This document shows, piece by piece, positions 18,939-28,290 of a DNA stretch of 64,000 nucleotides. Where the stretch lies: the NCBI RefSeq assembly GCF_033441515.1, contig NZ_JAWQJT010000003.1, positions 806,001 through 870,000 of the forward strand. The letters run 5' to 3'. The notes under the pieces were generated by a model, which searched no databases, was not told the DNA's origin, and worked only from the letters and a program-made list of their open reading frames with translations. The DNA comes from Amycolatopsis solani (GTDB lineage Bacteria; Actinomycetota; Actinomycetes; Mycobacteriales; Pseudonocardiaceae). Within the stretch, counting starts at the first letter, position 1, and each line of letters begins with the position of its first letter. The translations under genes and the position numbers were made by a program.

Positions 18939-20315
18939 TCACTTTTCCCCGCGGATCGTCCGGCGCAGCTTCGGGACGCGCTCGGCGAGCGTCCGTTCGG
19001 CCCCGCGCTGGGTCGGCTCGTAGTAGTCCCGGCCGACCAGCTCGTCCGGCGGGTACTGCTGCGCCAGCACGCCCTCCGGAACACCGTGGGGGTAGCGGTA
19101 CCCCTGCGCGTTGCCGAGCTTCTTCGCGCCCGCGTAGTGACCGTCGCGCAGGTGCGGCGGGACGGTACCGGCGAGCCCGGCGCGGACGTCGGCCAGCGCC
19201 GCGTCGATGCCGGCGATGACCGCGTTCGACTTCGGCGCGGTGGCCAGGTGGATGGTCGCCTGCGCCAGCGCGAGCCTGCCCTCCGGCATGCCGATGAACT
19301 GGACGGCGTGCGACGCCGCGACCGCCGCCTGCAGGGCCGTCGGGTCGGCCATCCCGATGTCCTCGCTGGCGTGCACGACCAGCCGCCGGGCGAGGAACCG
19401 CGGGTCCTCCCCCGCCTCGATCATCCGGGCCAGGTAGTGCAGCGCGGCGTCGACGTCGGAGCCGCGGATGGACTTGATGAACGCGCTGATCACGTCGTAG
19501 TGCTGGTCGCCGTCGCGGTCGTAGCGCACCGCCGCCTTGTCCACAGTGGACTCGACGATGGCGAGGTCGATCGCCTTCGCCTCGGTGGCCGAGGCCGCGT
19601 CCGCCGCCGCTTCGAGTGCGGTCAGCGCGCGGCGCGCGTCCCCGCCCGCGAGCCGGACGAGGTGGGCGCGCGCGTCTTCGCTCAGCGTCAACTCACCGCC
19701 GAGACCGCGCTCGTCGGTCAGCGCGCGCTCCAGCAGCCGCGTGATGTCGTCGTCGGTCAGCGGGCGCAGCTGCAGCACCAGCGACCGCGACAGCAGCGGC
19801 GAAACGACCGAGAACGACGGGTTTTCGGTGGTCGCCGCGACCAGCAGCACGGTGCGGTCCTCGACCGCGCCGAGCAGCGCGTCCTGCTGGGTCTTGGAGA
19901 AGCGATGCACCTCGTCGATGAACAGCACGGTGTTTTCGGCGTTGTACTGCCGCCGCCGCCGGGCCTCCTCGATGACCCCGCGGACCTCCTTGACGCCCGC
20001 CGACAGCGCCGACATGGCGACGAACCGGCGTCCCGTGGCGATCGACACGAGGTTGGCCAGGGTGGTCTTGCCGGTGCCGGGCGGGCCGTAGAGCAGCACG
20101 GACGCCGGCGCGGCCCCTTCGACCAGGCGCCGCAGCGGGGCGCCTTCGCGCAGCAGGTGCTGCTGGCCGACGACCTCGTCGAGCGAGCGCGGCCGCATCC
20201 GGACCGCGAGGGGCGAGCTCGCCGGGTCCGCCTGCGGTTCCCCCGCGTTCGACCCCGTCGGTTCCGGCGGGGGCGCCAACTCGGCGTTCACGGTGAAGAG
20301 CTCGTCCTGTGCCAC
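18939..20315 (-). CDS. rarA: Replication-associated recombination protein A (AAA ATPase)
   Basis: 458-residue RarA/MgsA protein, an AAA+ ATPase related to clamp loaders that acts at stalled replication forks. Walker A is [17 protein letters not shown], Walker [19 protein letters not shown] and sensor 1 [11 protein letters not shown]. The C-terminal part holds the tetramerisation region ([27 protein letters not shown]). GTG at 20315 is chosen because a TAACGT -10-like hexamer ends eight bases before it, suggesting a leaderless transcript; in-frame sequence further upstream lacks support. Divergent from a TetR gene. Confidence 0.93.
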   Translation of the reverse strand: MAQDELFTVNAELAPPPEPTGSNAGEPQADPASSPLAVRMRPRSLDEVVGQQHLLREGAPLRRLVEGAAPASVLLYGPPGTGKTTLANLVSIATGRRFVAMSALSAGVKEVRGVIEEARRRRQYNAENTVLFIDEVHRFSKTQQDALLGAVEDRTVLLVAATTENPSFSVVSPLLSRSLVLQLRPLTDDDITRLLERALTDERGLGGELTLSEDARAHLVRLAGGDARRALTALEAAADAASATEAKAIDLAIVESTVDKAAVRYDRDGDQHYDVISAFIKSIRGSDVDAALHYLARMIEAGEDPRFLARRLVVHASEDIGMADPTALQAAVAASHAVQFIGMPEGRLALAQATIHLATAPKSNAVIAGIDAALADVRAGLAGTVPPHLRDGHYAGAKKLGNAQGYRYPHGVPEGVLAQQYPPDELVGRDYYEPTQRGAERTLAERVPKLRRTIRGEK

Positions 20316-20392
20316 ACCGATGACGTTAACCGACGGCACCGACAAGACCGCTTGCCGAGGCACCGGTGACCGCGCTACCGTCGTGATGACCG

Positions 20393-20420
20393 GTTGACCG
20401 AAAGTGCGATTCTGGTCAAC
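20393..20420. promoter_or_regulatory. Candidate operator of the P450-linked TetR regulator
   Basis: An inverted pair GTTGACC (20393-20399) and GGTCAAC (20414-20420) separated by 14 bp, with another GGTCAA at 20422-20427, lies in the divergent gap before the TetR gene. Its position suits autoregulation. A -10 element is not clear. Confidence 0.55.
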
Positions 20421-20456
20421 AGGTCAAATGTTCAACGAAACCGCAGGTGGAACCGC

Positions 20457-21152
20457 ATGAGTCATCCGAACCGCGAGCGTGCCGACCGCATCCTGGACGC
20501 GGCAGGCGAACTGCTGCTGCGCATGGGCTACCGCAAGGTGGCGATCGACGACATCGCGCGCGCGGTCGGCATCGGCAAGGGCACGGTCTACCTGCACTGG
20601 CGGAACAAGGAACTGCTGTTCCAGGCGCTGATGATGCGCGAATCGGCCGACCTGACCGACGAGATATTGAGCGTGATCAAGGCCGACCCGGCGATGATCC
20701 TGCCGCACCGGATGATCTCGTCGTCGTTCCTCGTCACGCAGCGCCGTCCGCTGGTGATGGCGATGCTGCGCGGCAACGCCGGGATGTTCGGCTCACTCGG
20801 CGACCTCGCCCTGCGCAAGCAGCAGGACGAGCTGCGCGGGCAGTTCGAGGACGCCATGCTCCGGCGCGGGCTGATCCGCGCGGACGTCCCGAACGTGACC
20901 TACGCGCTGCACGCCGCGACGCTCGGCTTCTACCTCGGCGACACGCTTTCCGACGAGTTCGACGGGATCGCCCTCGAGGAGAAGGCGGCCGTCCTCGCGC
21001 ACATCATCCGCACGTCGTTCGAGCCGGCGGGGGAACCGGACCCCCTGGCGGTCGCGGACGTGGCGGCGGAGCTGGGTTCGGCGCTCGAAGCGCTCGTTTC
21101 GGGCTTACGGCAAGGGATCTACGCACACGATCCCGCCAAGGCACCCGGCTGA
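20457..21152 (+). CDS. TetR-family regulator next to a cytochrome P450
   Basis: 231 residues. The N-terminal helix-turn-helix (about 8-55) reads GYRKVAIDDIARAVGIGKGTVYLHWRNKELLF, a clear TetR DNA-binding domain; the remainder is a ligand-binding domain of the TetR_C type. ATG at 20457 has AGGTGGA upstream; an in-frame extension to 20394 would overlap the putative operator. Only 34 bp separate it from the P450 gene, so both are likely expressed together and controlled by the regulator. The inducing compound may be the P450 substrate or product (inference). Confidence 0.87.
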   Translation: MSHPNRERADRILDAAGELLLRMGYRKVAIDDIARAVGIGKGTVYLHWRNKELLFQALMMRESADLTDEILSVIKADPAMILPHRMISSSFLVTQRRPLVMAMLRGNAGMFGSLGDLALRKQQDELRGQFEDAMLRRGLIRADVPNVTYALHAATLGFYLGDTLSDEFDGIALEEKAAVLAHIIRTSFEPAGEPDPLAVADVAAELGSALEALVSGLRQGIYAHDPAKAPG

Positions 21153-21186
21153 CACCGGGGCCGCACAGGGGAAAGAAGGGGCGGAC

Positions 21187-22398
21187 ATGACCACCACACT
21201 CGCCGACACCTGGGGACTCCACGAATCCCAGTTCTGGCTGCGGGGGAAGCAACCGGAGGCACGGGTGCGGCACGCGCCCGAACTCGGCGTCTGGAACGTC
21301 TACGGGCACCCGGAGGCCGAAGAGGTCCTCTGCGACCCGGCGACGTACTCCTCGGACACCACCCGGCTGGTGCCGCAGGAGATGATGAAGGACGCCGACC
21401 TGAAGGAGATGTCGGCGGGCAACCTGCTGCAGCTGGACCCGCCGCTGCACAACAAGATGCGCAAGCTCGTCAGCCGCGCGTTCACGCCGAAGGTCGTCGC
21501 GGACCTGGAGCCGCGCATCGCCGCGGTGACGAACGAACTGCTCGACGCGGCGGGCGGCGGCGGACGGCTCGAGCTGGTCGAGGACCTGGCCTACCCGTTG
21601 CCGGTGATCGTGATCGCGGAGCTGCTGGGGGTCCCCGCGAGCGACCGGTACCTGTTCAAGGGCTGGGCGGACAAGTTGTTCGACTCCTCGGAACAGTTCT
21701 CGCTGAAGGAGCAGACGAAGACCCAGGAAGAGTCGGTCAAGAAATCCCTGGAAGGCCAGAAAGCGCTTGCCGAATACCTCGCCACGCACGTCGACGAACG
21801 GCGCAAGCAGCCGCGCGAGGACCTGCTGACGAAGCTCGTCGAGGCCGAGGTCGACGGGGAACGGCTGACGCGCAACGAAGTCGTCAACTTCGCGAACGTC
21901 CTGCTGCTGGCCGGGCACATCACCACCACGATGCTGCTCGGCAACGCCGTCCTGTGCCTGGACACGCACCCGGAGTGGGACCGGCGGGTGCGCGCCGACC
22001 GGTCACTGCTGCCGCCGGCGATCGAGGAGTCGCTGCGGTACCTCTCGCCGTTCGCGGCGGTGGCCCGCACGGCGAACCGCGAAGTGGAGCTGGGCGGCGT
22101 GACCGTGCCGCCCGACCAGATGCTGCTGGTGTGGGTGGCGGCCGCCAACCGGGACGAGCGGGTGTTCACCGACCCGGACACGTTCAACCCGCTGCGCGAT
22201 CCGAACCCGCACCTGGCGTTCGGCCGCGGGATCCACTTCTGCATCGGGGCGCCGCTGGCCCGCCTGGAGGGGCGGGTGGCGCTGGACATCCTGTTCGACC
22301 GCTACCCGGCGCTGCGCACGATCCCGGGTGAGCCGCCGAAGTTCCAGATCAACCCGAGCATGACCGGGGTGCGCGAGCTGCCGCTCGCCATCGGCTGA
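21187..22398 (+). CDS. Cytochrome P450 monooxygenase
   Basis: 403-residue soluble bacterial P450. The I-helix oxygen site is LLLAGHITTTML, the K-helix ExxR is EESLR, and the heme-binding loop FGRGIHFCIGAPLARLE places the thiolate at Cys352. The AGHITT form of the I-helix motif is found in many actinobacterial P450s. No ferredoxin or ferredoxin reductase gene is adjacent, so electrons must come from elsewhere. GAAGGGG precedes the ATG. With the preceding TetR gene it forms a compact regulated pair; the substrate is unknown. Confidence 0.94.
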   Translation: MTTTLADTWGLHESQFWLRGKQPEARVRHAPELGVWNVYGHPEAEEVLCDPATYSSDTTRLVPQEMMKDADLKEMSAGNLLQLDPPLHNKMRKLVSRAFTPKVVADLEPRIAAVTNELLDAAGGGGRLELVEDLAYPLPVIVIAELLGVPASDRYLFKGWADKLFDSSEQFSLKEQTKTQEESVKKSLEGQKALAEYLATHVDERRKQPREDLLTKLVEAEVDGERLTRNEVVNFANVLLLAGHITTTMLLGNAVLCLDTHPEWDRRVRADRSLLPPAIEESLRYLSPFAAVARTANREVELGGVTVPPDQMLLVWVAAANRDERVFTDPDTFNPLRDPNPHLAFGRGIHFCIGAPLARLEGRVALDILFDRYPALRTIPGEPPKFQINPSMTGVRELPLAIG

Positions 22399-22405
22399 AC
22401 CGGTT

Positions 22406-22437
22406 GCGCCCTGGGCGAAAACCCTCGCCCGGGGCGC
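22406..22437 (+). terminator. Terminator-like hairpin after the P450 gene
   Basis: Twelve-base arms 22406-22417 and 22426-22437 with one G-T type mismatch and an 8-base loop AAAACCCT, followed by TTC. It lies just after the P450 stop and before the phosphoesterase ribosome site. Confidence 0.65.
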
Positions 22438-22459
22438 TTCCGTGCCCGAGGGTGGACCG

Positions 22460-23188
22460 ATGACGGTGGCGGTGCTGTCCGACGTCCACGGGGTGCTCCC
22501 CGCGCTCGAGGCTGTCCTGGCGGAGCCGGACGTCGAGGCGGCGGACCGGATCGTGCTGCTCGGCGACGTCCTCGCCGGGCCGATGCCGGTGGAGACGCTC
22601 GAGCGGTTGTCGTCGCTCGGTTCGCGGGCGGTGTGGGTGCGCGGCAACGCCGACCGCGAGCTGGCGGCGTCCGCGCGCGGGGCCGGCGACTTCGTCCCGG
22701 ACCCGATCTTCCCGTGGGCGGCCCGGCAGCTGCGTCCCGCTCAGCTGCCGTTCCTGGACGCGCTGCCCTTGACGGTGTCCCTGGACGGCGTCCTGTACTG
22801 CCACGCGACCCCGCGCGACGACGCGGAAATCGTGCTCGTCGACAGCCCGCTCGACCGGTGGGCCGAGGTCCTGGCGGGGGTCACCGAGGACGTCGTCGTC
22901 TGCGGGCACACGCACATGCCGTTCGTGCGGCTGGCCGACCGGCGGCTGATCGTCAACCCCGGCAGCGTCGGCATGCCTTACGGCGCAAGGGGTGCGCACT
23001 GGGCCCTGCTCGGCGACGGCGTCGAGCTGCGGCGCACGGAGTACGACGCGGAGGCGGCGTGCCGGTTCCTCGCGGAGCACTGCGCGTACCCGGACATCGA
23101 GGAGTGGGCGGACTTCTTCGTCCGCAACCCGGCTTCGGACGCGGAAGCGCTGCGGGTGTTCAGCGGGCGCGGAACGAGTTCCACATGA
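22460..23188 (+). CDS. Metallophosphoesterase, YfcE/MJ0936-like
   Basis: 242 residues of the calcineurin-like phosphoesterase fold. Metal and active-site motifs are VLSDVHGVLPALEAVL, LLGDVLAGP, VRGNADRE, YCHATPRDD and VCGHTHMPF, followed by VNPGSVG, so all five family motifs are present. Related proteins are phosphodiesterases or nucleotide phosphatases. ATG at 22460 is selected because GAGGGTGG sits before it; GTG at 22442 is in frame but has no site. Its end overlaps the convergent SGNH gene by 29 bp. Confidence 0.88.
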   Translation: MTVAVLSDVHGVLPALEAVLAEPDVEAADRIVLLGDVLAGPMPVETLERLSSLGSRAVWVRGNADRELAASARGAGDFVPDPIFPWAARQLRPAQLPFLDALPLTVSLDGVLYCHATPRDDAEIVLVDSPLDRWAEVLAGVTEDVVVCGHTHMPFVRLADRRLIVNPGSVGMPYGARGAHWALLGDGVELRRTEYDAEAACRFLAEHCAYPDIEEWADFFVRNPASDAEALRVFSGRGTSST

Positions 23189-24053
23189 TGACCGCGGCGT
23201 AGGGCAGGAACTCGCGGCCGCGGCGCCAGAGCCACGGGATCCCCTTGAGCACCAGCCACCCCGCGTGCCCCGCGGCGCTGGGCTCGACGCCGCCGCTGCA
23301 GGTGAGGCTCACCGGTTCCGGCACGGCGAACCCGGCACCGGCGAGCAGCCCGGTGAAGCCCGCCGCGAGCATGCGGTGGCCGAGTTCGGAGGGGTGCAGG
23401 CGATCGACGCTCCACGAGGCCAGCTCGTAGGCGCCGGGCAGCCGGTCGAGGTCGAGGCACGGCACGCCTTCGCGAGCGACGACGTCGTCGATGGCCGCGT
23501 TCAGCTCGGCGACCCGGGCGCTCAGCGCGCGCTTCAGCGACGGCGGGAGGCGGAACACCTTGCTGTGGTCGTGGAACCGGACGGGCACCACGGTCGTCCC
23601 CGTGGCGCGGAGGCGGTGGATCACCTCGGTGAGGTCGGCCGCGATGCGCGCGGCGTCGAAGTCCGGGCGCAGGGTGTCGTTCATCCCGGCGACGAGCAGC
23701 GCGACATCCGCCCGGTGCGCGACGGCGGCGGGAACCTGCTCGGTGAGCACGCACCGCATCCGCGCCCCGGTGAAGGAGGGGTTGAGGTACCCGTCATCGG
23801 CCACCCCGAGCGCGGCGGCGACGAGCGGGCCGACCCCGCGCCACCCACCCCGCCGGGGCAGCGGATCCCCCAGCCCGACGGCGGTGGAATCCCCGAGCAC
23901 GACGAGCCGCCGCGCGGGCTTGAGCTCCGGAACGGCCGCGAGCACGGGCCGGGAGGGTTCGGGAGTGACTTCGACACCGATCACGGTCACGCCCCCGACC
24001 ATCGGCCACGGAGGCTCACGGCCGGTGAGGACGAGGTAACGCGACTTCGACAC
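23160..24053 (-). CDS. SGNH/GDSL-family hydrolase
   Basis: 297 residues. The nucleophile block is VVLGDSTAVGLGDP, the oxyanion Asn lies in VAGMNDTLRPDF and the catalytic Asp and His are in SVDRLHPSELGHRM. No signal peptide is evident: the first 25 residues are a strand-like segment (SRYLVLTGREPPWPMVGGVT), so the enzyme may be cytoplasmic. Acts on esters or acetylated sugars; substrate unknown. The GTG start at 24053 is uncertain. Shares 29 bp with the convergent phosphoesterase. Confidence 0.86.
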   Translation of the reverse strand: MSKSRYLVLTGREPPWPMVGGVTVIGVEVTPEPSRPVLAAVPELKPARRLVVLGDSTAVGLGDPLPRRGGWRGVGPLVAAALGVADDGYLNPSFTGARMRCVLTEQVPAAVAHRADVALLVAGMNDTLRPDFDAARIAADLTEVIHRLRATGTTVVPVRFHDHSKVFRLPPSLKRALSARVAELNAAIDDVVAREGVPCLDLDRLPGAYELASWSVDRLHPSELGHRMLAAGFTGLLAGAGFAVPEPVSLTCSGGVEPSAAGHAGWLVLKGIPWLWRRGREFLPYAAVIMWNSFRAR

Positions 24054-24115
24054 CGCGCCTAATTCTTGACGCTCACCTCACAGGGTGCCGGAAATGTCCT
24101 GTCCGCCGGACCCTC

Positions 24116-24204
24116 GAGCGCCCCAAGGCGGCCTTGGTTGCGTCTGACGCACCGAAGGCCGCCTTGGGTGCTTCAGACGCACCGAAGGCCACATTGGGGC
24201 GCTC
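24116..24204. repeat. Long palindromic intergenic repeat, family A (copy 2)
   Basis: Arms 24122-24144 and 24146-24168 are 23 bases with 21 pairs and a central T, the same geometry as copy 1. The centre GCGTC-T-GACGC and the following CACCGAA are identical. A third half unit (24171-24200) and outer 10-bp arms 24116-24125 with 24195-24204 add a nested stem. It lies downstream of the APH-like gene and just upstream of the SGNH gene. Confidence 0.82.
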
Positions 24205-24208
24205 GGGG

Positions 24209-25393
24209 TCAGCGGAAAGCCGGGTAGAACGCCAGGTCCGCGTGCGGCCCCAACCGGGCCGCCAGTGCCGCCGCCACCCTCGCCGCGAACTCCGATACCG
24301 CCGTCATGCGCACGTACCCCGCGTGCCTCGCCAGGTCGCGCCACCACGTCACGAACGCCGCCTCGCGGCTCACCGGGGCCGCGTGGCGCGAGAGGTCCAG
24401 TGAGGCCAGCTCCTCGCCCGTGATGAGCCACACCCGCAGCAGCTCACTGGCCGTCAGGTGCGCGGCCAGTGCCTCGTCGTCGGCGAACGCCGGCCAGACG
24501 CCCACCACCTCCGCGCGCCAGGCCGCGATCATCGCCTCGCTCATGCCCGCCGGGAGGGCGAGCGCGTCCGGCCAGCTCGCGAACGGGAGCCTCAGGTGCG
24601 CCGCGTCGACCAGGGCCGAGCGGACGCAGCCGTATTCGAAGTCCAGGAAGCGGACGCCCTCGCCGGTCACCAGGTTGTTGTCCGGGCTGAGCTCGACCGG
24701 GCTGAACGCGCGGAAGCCCGCCGACCGGGACTGCTCCAGGGACATCGTCACCGCGGCGCGGACCGCGTCCGGGACCGGGATGCCCAGGCGCTCCTGGATC
24801 ACCGGCGGCACGGCCGCGCACAGCGCGTCGACGTCGCTCTCGTCGCCCTTCGCCGGGCCGCCGAGGCGCCGCAGCAGGGCGTTGAAGTCCGCTTCGCGGC
24901 CCGCGGTGTTCGCGTGCAGCCGGCCCAGCGAACGAGCCCAGGACAGCAGCGCGCGCTCGGCCGCGCGGGAGTCACGCGCGTAGAGCTTGTCCTCCAGCGT
25001 CGGCGTGCGGCCGAGGTCCTCCAGCACCAGCGCGCGGTCGCGGCCGTCGTGGGCGAGCAGTTCCGGGCACATCCGCTCGTCCGGAGCCAGCGCCGTGAAC
25101 AGCTGGTAGCTGACCGCCTCCTGGGCGAACGGGTCGGCGCCCGGGCCCGGCGGGTCCGGGTAGTGCTTGACGACCACGGTGCGCGGCAGCGCGAACGACG
25201 ACGACACCACCCGGGCGCGGACCACCGTCGCCGGCCCGCTCCCCGCGAGGTCCTCGGGGGCGACGAGGGTGATGGCGCTGCCGAACCGGCGTGAGAGAAC
25301 GGACTCGCCCGCCGCGACCGCGGCGGCGACGGCGAGTTGCCCGGCTCCTGCCCCGACCCCAGCATCGCCGGTGGAGGAGGTGTCGACTGTCAT
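24209..25393 (-). CDS. Aminoglycoside-phosphotransferase-fold kinase-like protein
   Basis: 394 residues with the APH/choline-kinase fold: a nucleotide-lobe lysine in TVVVKHYPD, ALVLEDLGRTPTLEDKL as hinge, and LDFEYG in place of the DFG/DxD motif. The catalytic HGDxxxxN motif is altered to PVELSPDN, replacing His with Pro and the catalytic Asp with Glu, so activity is doubtful or unusual. Small-molecule kinase or pseudokinase cannot be decided. ATG at 25393 is chosen because TAGGGT lies about nine bases upstream; ATG at 25426 is an alternative. No resistance role should be inferred. Confidence 0.7.
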   Translation of the reverse strand: MTVDTSSTGDAGVGAGAGQLAVAAAVAAGESVLSRRFGSAITLVAPEDLAGSGPATVVRARVVSSSFALPRTVVVKHYPDPPGPGADPFAQEAVSYQLFTALAPDERMCPELLAHDGRDRALVLEDLGRTPTLEDKLYARDSRAAERALLSWARSLGRLHANTAGREADFNALLRRLGGPAKGDESDVDALCAAVPPVIQERLGIPVPDAVRAAVTMSLEQSRSAGFRAFSPVELSPDNNLVTGEGVRFLDFEYGCVRSALVDAAHLRLPFASWPDALALPAGMSEAMIAAWRAEVVGVWPAFADDEALAAHLTASELLRVWLITGEELASLDLSRHAAPVSREAAFVTWWRDLARHAGYVRMTAVSEFAARVAAALAARLGPHADLAFYPAFR

Positions 25394-25471
25394 TGTCACC
25401 GACCCTACTCGTGACTGAGCAACCATGACTACTGAGATCCGGACAAGAAGACGCATCCCGCCCGGATGCGG

Positions 25472-26419
25472 TCACCCGCGTGAAAGCGGACGCGTCCCCA
25501 CCGGTAAACGTTGCCCATTCCGGCGCACGATCAACACAATGGCCGAAGCTGCAACGATTCCGAGAAGGTTCACGAGCAGCTGTCCCACCGATTGGAGGCA
25601 TCGGCTCCACTCCCCCGCCACCGCCGCCACCATCGCGTAACCCGCGGCGGGAACCGTGGTGACCGAAATGAACACGCCCACCAGCGCGGCCGATTTCGCC
25701 GACGTCATGGCGAGCATGCCCGCGGCGCCGGCGAGCATCGCCACCACCAGGGACGGCACCCCGACCGAGAAGACGAAGTCGACGTCGTTGTGCTGTTTCA
25801 GCTCGAACGCCGCCGTCCCGAAGACGTCGGTCACCCGGACCAGCAGCGCGCCGCCGAGCGTGACCACCATCGCCAGCGGGAAACCGACGCCGAGCGCGGC
25901 GCCCGCCAGCCGGACGAGGTCCCAGCGCCGCAGCACCAGCCCCACCGCGAGCGCGGCCAGCGGGCCGAACTCCGGCCCGACGACCATCGCGCCGACGATC
26001 GTCACCGCGGAGTCCGTCAGCACGCCGACCGCGGCCAGCAGGCAGGCGATGGTGAGGAACGCCAGGAACGTCACGTTGAGCCGCGACTCCTCGCCGGACC
26101 GCGCGACCAGCTCGTCCCACACCACGGCGTCCGCGCCTTCGCCGGGCGCGGCCGCTTCCGCCGTGTCGGCGGCGTCCGAGAGCGCCGTGTCGAGCGCTTC
26201 GAGCGTGATGCCGCCGGTGTGGTCGAGCTCGAGCACGCAGAGCGCTTCGAGGATCTCGTCCGCCGCCTCGCGCGCGATGTCGGCCTCGACCAGGTCGCCT
26301 TCGGGCGAGACGGCGGCACCGCGGTGCACGATCAGGTGCGCCGTCCCGGCGTGCGCCCGCAGGATGTCGAGCGCCTCGGCGGTCTTCTCCGGCGGGCACA
26401 CGGCCCTCAGGTGCAGCAC
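25472..26419 (-). CDS. DUF389-family integral membrane protein
   Basis: 315 residues. An N-terminal soluble part (1-115) precedes about six membrane helices, beginning LNVTFLAFLTIACLLAAVGVL and including VGAMVVGPEFGPLAALAVGL, the recognisable DUF389 core. The family is widespread, and its transported substrate, if any, is not established. The GTG start shares one base with the aspS stop (TAGTG), so translation probably continues from aspS by reinitiation. The C-terminus is basic (RRNGQRLPVGTRPLSRG). Confidence 0.85.
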   Translation of the reverse strand: MLHLRAVCPPEKTAEALDILRAHAGTAHLIVHRGAAVSPEGDLVEADIAREAADEILEALCVLELDHTGGITLEALDTALSDAADTAEAAAPGEGADAVVWDELVARSGEESRLNVTFLAFLTIACLLAAVGVLTDSAVTIVGAMVVGPEFGPLAALAVGLVLRRWDLVRLAGAALGVGFPLAMVVTLGGALLVRVTDVFGTAAFELKQHNDVDFVFSVGVPSLVVAMLAGAAGMLAMTSAKSAALVGVFISVTTVPAAGYAMVAAVAGEWSRCLQSVGQLLVNLLGIVAASAIVLIVRRNGQRLPVGTRPLSRG

Positions 26420-28194
26420 TAGTTCTGCGGGGCGGGTGCCGGCTTCGCGTCGATGCCGGCTTCCTTGCGCTGCTGCGCCGTGATCGGCGCGGGCGCCGCG
26501 GTCAGCGGGTCGTAGCCGCCGCCGGTCTTCGGGAACGCGATCACGTCACGCAGCGAGTCGGCCTTGGCCAGCAGCATGACGATGCGGTCCCAGCCGAACG
26601 CGATGCCGCCGTGCGGCGGGGGGCCGAAGGCGAAGGCGTCGAGCAGGAAGCCGAACTTCTCCTGCGCCTCCTCCTCGCCGAGGCCCATCAGGCTGAAGAC
26701 GCGCTTCTGGACGTCGCCGCGGTGGATACGGATCGAGCCGCCGCCGATCTCGTTGCCGTTGCAGACGATGTCGTAGGCGTAGGCCAGCGCGTTGCCCGGG
26801 TCCTGCTCGAACTTGTCGATCCACTCCGGGGTCGGCGAGGTGAAGGCGTGGTGCACGGCGGTCCACTTGCCGGAGCCGACGGCGACGTCGTCGCCGATGT
26901 CCTCGACCGGCGCGAACAGCGGCGCGTCGACGACCCAGACGAACGACCAGGCGTTTTCGTCGATCAGGCCGAGGCGCTTGCCGATCTCGTCGCGCGCGGC
27001 GCCGAGCAGCGGCTGCGTCGACGCGGCCTTCCCTGCCGAGAAGAAGATGCAGTCACCCGGCTTGGCCCCGGCAGCCTGGGCGACGTTCTCGCGCTCGGTC
27101 TCGGACAGGTTCTTCGCGACCGGGCCGCCGAGCGTGCCGTCCTCGTTGACGAGGATGTACGCGAGGCCCTTCGCGCCGCGCTGCTTCGCCCACTCCTGCC
27201 ACGCGTCGAGCTGGCGGCGCGGCTGGTCGGCGCCGCCCGCCATCACGACCGCGCCGACGTAGGGCGCCTGGAACACGCGGAACGGCGTGTCGGCGAAGAA
27301 CTCCGTCATGTCGGTGATTTCGAGGTCGAAGCGCAGGTCCGGCTTGTCCGAGCCGTACTTGGCCATGGCCTCGTGGTAGGTGATGCGCGGGATCGGCCGC
27401 GGGATCTCGTGCCCGATCAGCTTCCACAGCGCGGAGACGATCTGCTCGCCGATGTCGATGACGTCGTCCTGCTCGACGAAGCTCATCTCGATGTCGAGCT
27501 GGGTGAACTCCGGCTGGCGGTCGGCGCGGAAGTCTTCGTCGCGGTAGCAGCGGGCGATCTGGTAGTACCGCTCCATGCCGCCGACCATGAGCAGCTGCTT
27601 GAACAGCTGCGGCGACTGCGGCAGCGCGTACCAGGAGCCGGGCTTGAGCCGCGCCGGCACCAGGAAGTCGCGCGCGCCTTCCGGCGTCGAGCGGGTCAGC
27701 GTCGGGGTCTCGATCTCGACGAAGTCCTGGGCGTGCAGCACCTCGCGCGCGGCGCGGCTGACCTCGCTGCGCAGGCGCATGGCCGCGGCCGGGGCGCTGC
27801 GGCGCAGGTCGAGGTAGCGGTGCTTGAGGCGGACCTCTTCGCCGACGTCGACGCGGTCGTCGATCGGGAACGGCAGCGGCGCGGACTCCGACAGCACGTC
27901 GAGCTCGGTCGCCAGGACCTCGATCTCGCCGGTGGGGATCTCGGCGTTCGCGTTGCCCTCGGGGCGCTTCGCGACCTCGCCGACGATCTTGACGCAGAAC
28001 TCGGAGCGCAGCGCGTGCGCGCGCTCGGCCATCTCGCCCTCGCGGAAGACGACCTGGGCGACGCCGCTGGCATCCCTCAGGTCGATGAAGATGACGCCGC
28101 CGTGATCGCGCCGCCGGGCCACCCATCCGGTGAGGGTGACGGTCTGTCCGGCCTGTCCGGCACGCAAGGTGCCGGCTTGGTGGGTGCGGAGCAC
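26419..28194 (-). CDS. aspS: Aspartyl-tRNA synthetase
   Basis: 591-residue class II synthetase. The N-terminal OB-fold anticodon domain begins [21 protein letters not shown]. The catalytic core has motif 2 [19 protein letters not shown] and motif 3 [14 protein letters not shown]; the bacterial insertion domain lies in between. The C-terminus ends in a Pro/Ala tail. Many actinobacterial enzymes of this type are non-discriminating and charge tRNA-Asn as well, but this cannot be told here. GTG start with GGAGAG upstream. Confidence 0.96.
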   Translation of the reverse strand: MLRTHQAGTLRAGQAGQTVTLTGWVARRRDHGGVIFIDLRDASGVAQVVFREGEMAERAHALRSEFCVKIVGEVAKRPEGNANAEIPTGEIEVLATELDVLSESAPLPFPIDDRVDVGEEVRLKHRYLDLRRSAPAAAMRLRSEVSRAAREVLHAQDFVEIETPTLTRSTPEGARDFLVPARLKPGSWYALPQSPQLFKQLLMVGGMERYYQIARCYRDEDFRADRQPEFTQLDIEMSFVEQDDVIDIGEQIVSALWKLIGHEIPRPIPRITYHEAMAKYGSDKPDLRFDLEITDMTEFFADTPFRVFQAPYVGAVVMAGGADQPRRQLDAWQEWAKQRGAKGLAYILVNEDGTLGGPVAKNLSETERENVAQAAGAKPGDCIFFSAGKAASTQPLLGAARDEIGKRLGLIDENAWSFVWVVDAPLFAPVEDIGDDVAVGSGKWTAVHHAFTSPTPEWIDKFEQDPGNALAYAYDIVCNGNEIGGGSIRIHRGDVQKRVFSLMGLGEEEAQEKFGFLLDAFAFGPPPHGGIAFGWDRIVMLLAKADSLRDVIAFPKTGGGYDPLTAAPAPITAQQRKEAGIDAKPAPAPQN

Positions 28195-28290
28195 TGCGAC
28201 TGCTCTCCTTCGAGATGGGCTTCCAGCGGCGGTTGTCGCCGATCCAAGGCTAACGAACCGCCCACCCTACGACGTCGGCGGGCGCTCGCT

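Noticed and set aside
24209..25393. Aminoglycoside resistance gene
   Set aside because: The fold fits, but the catalytic HGD loop is altered and many APH-fold proteins act on unrelated small molecules.
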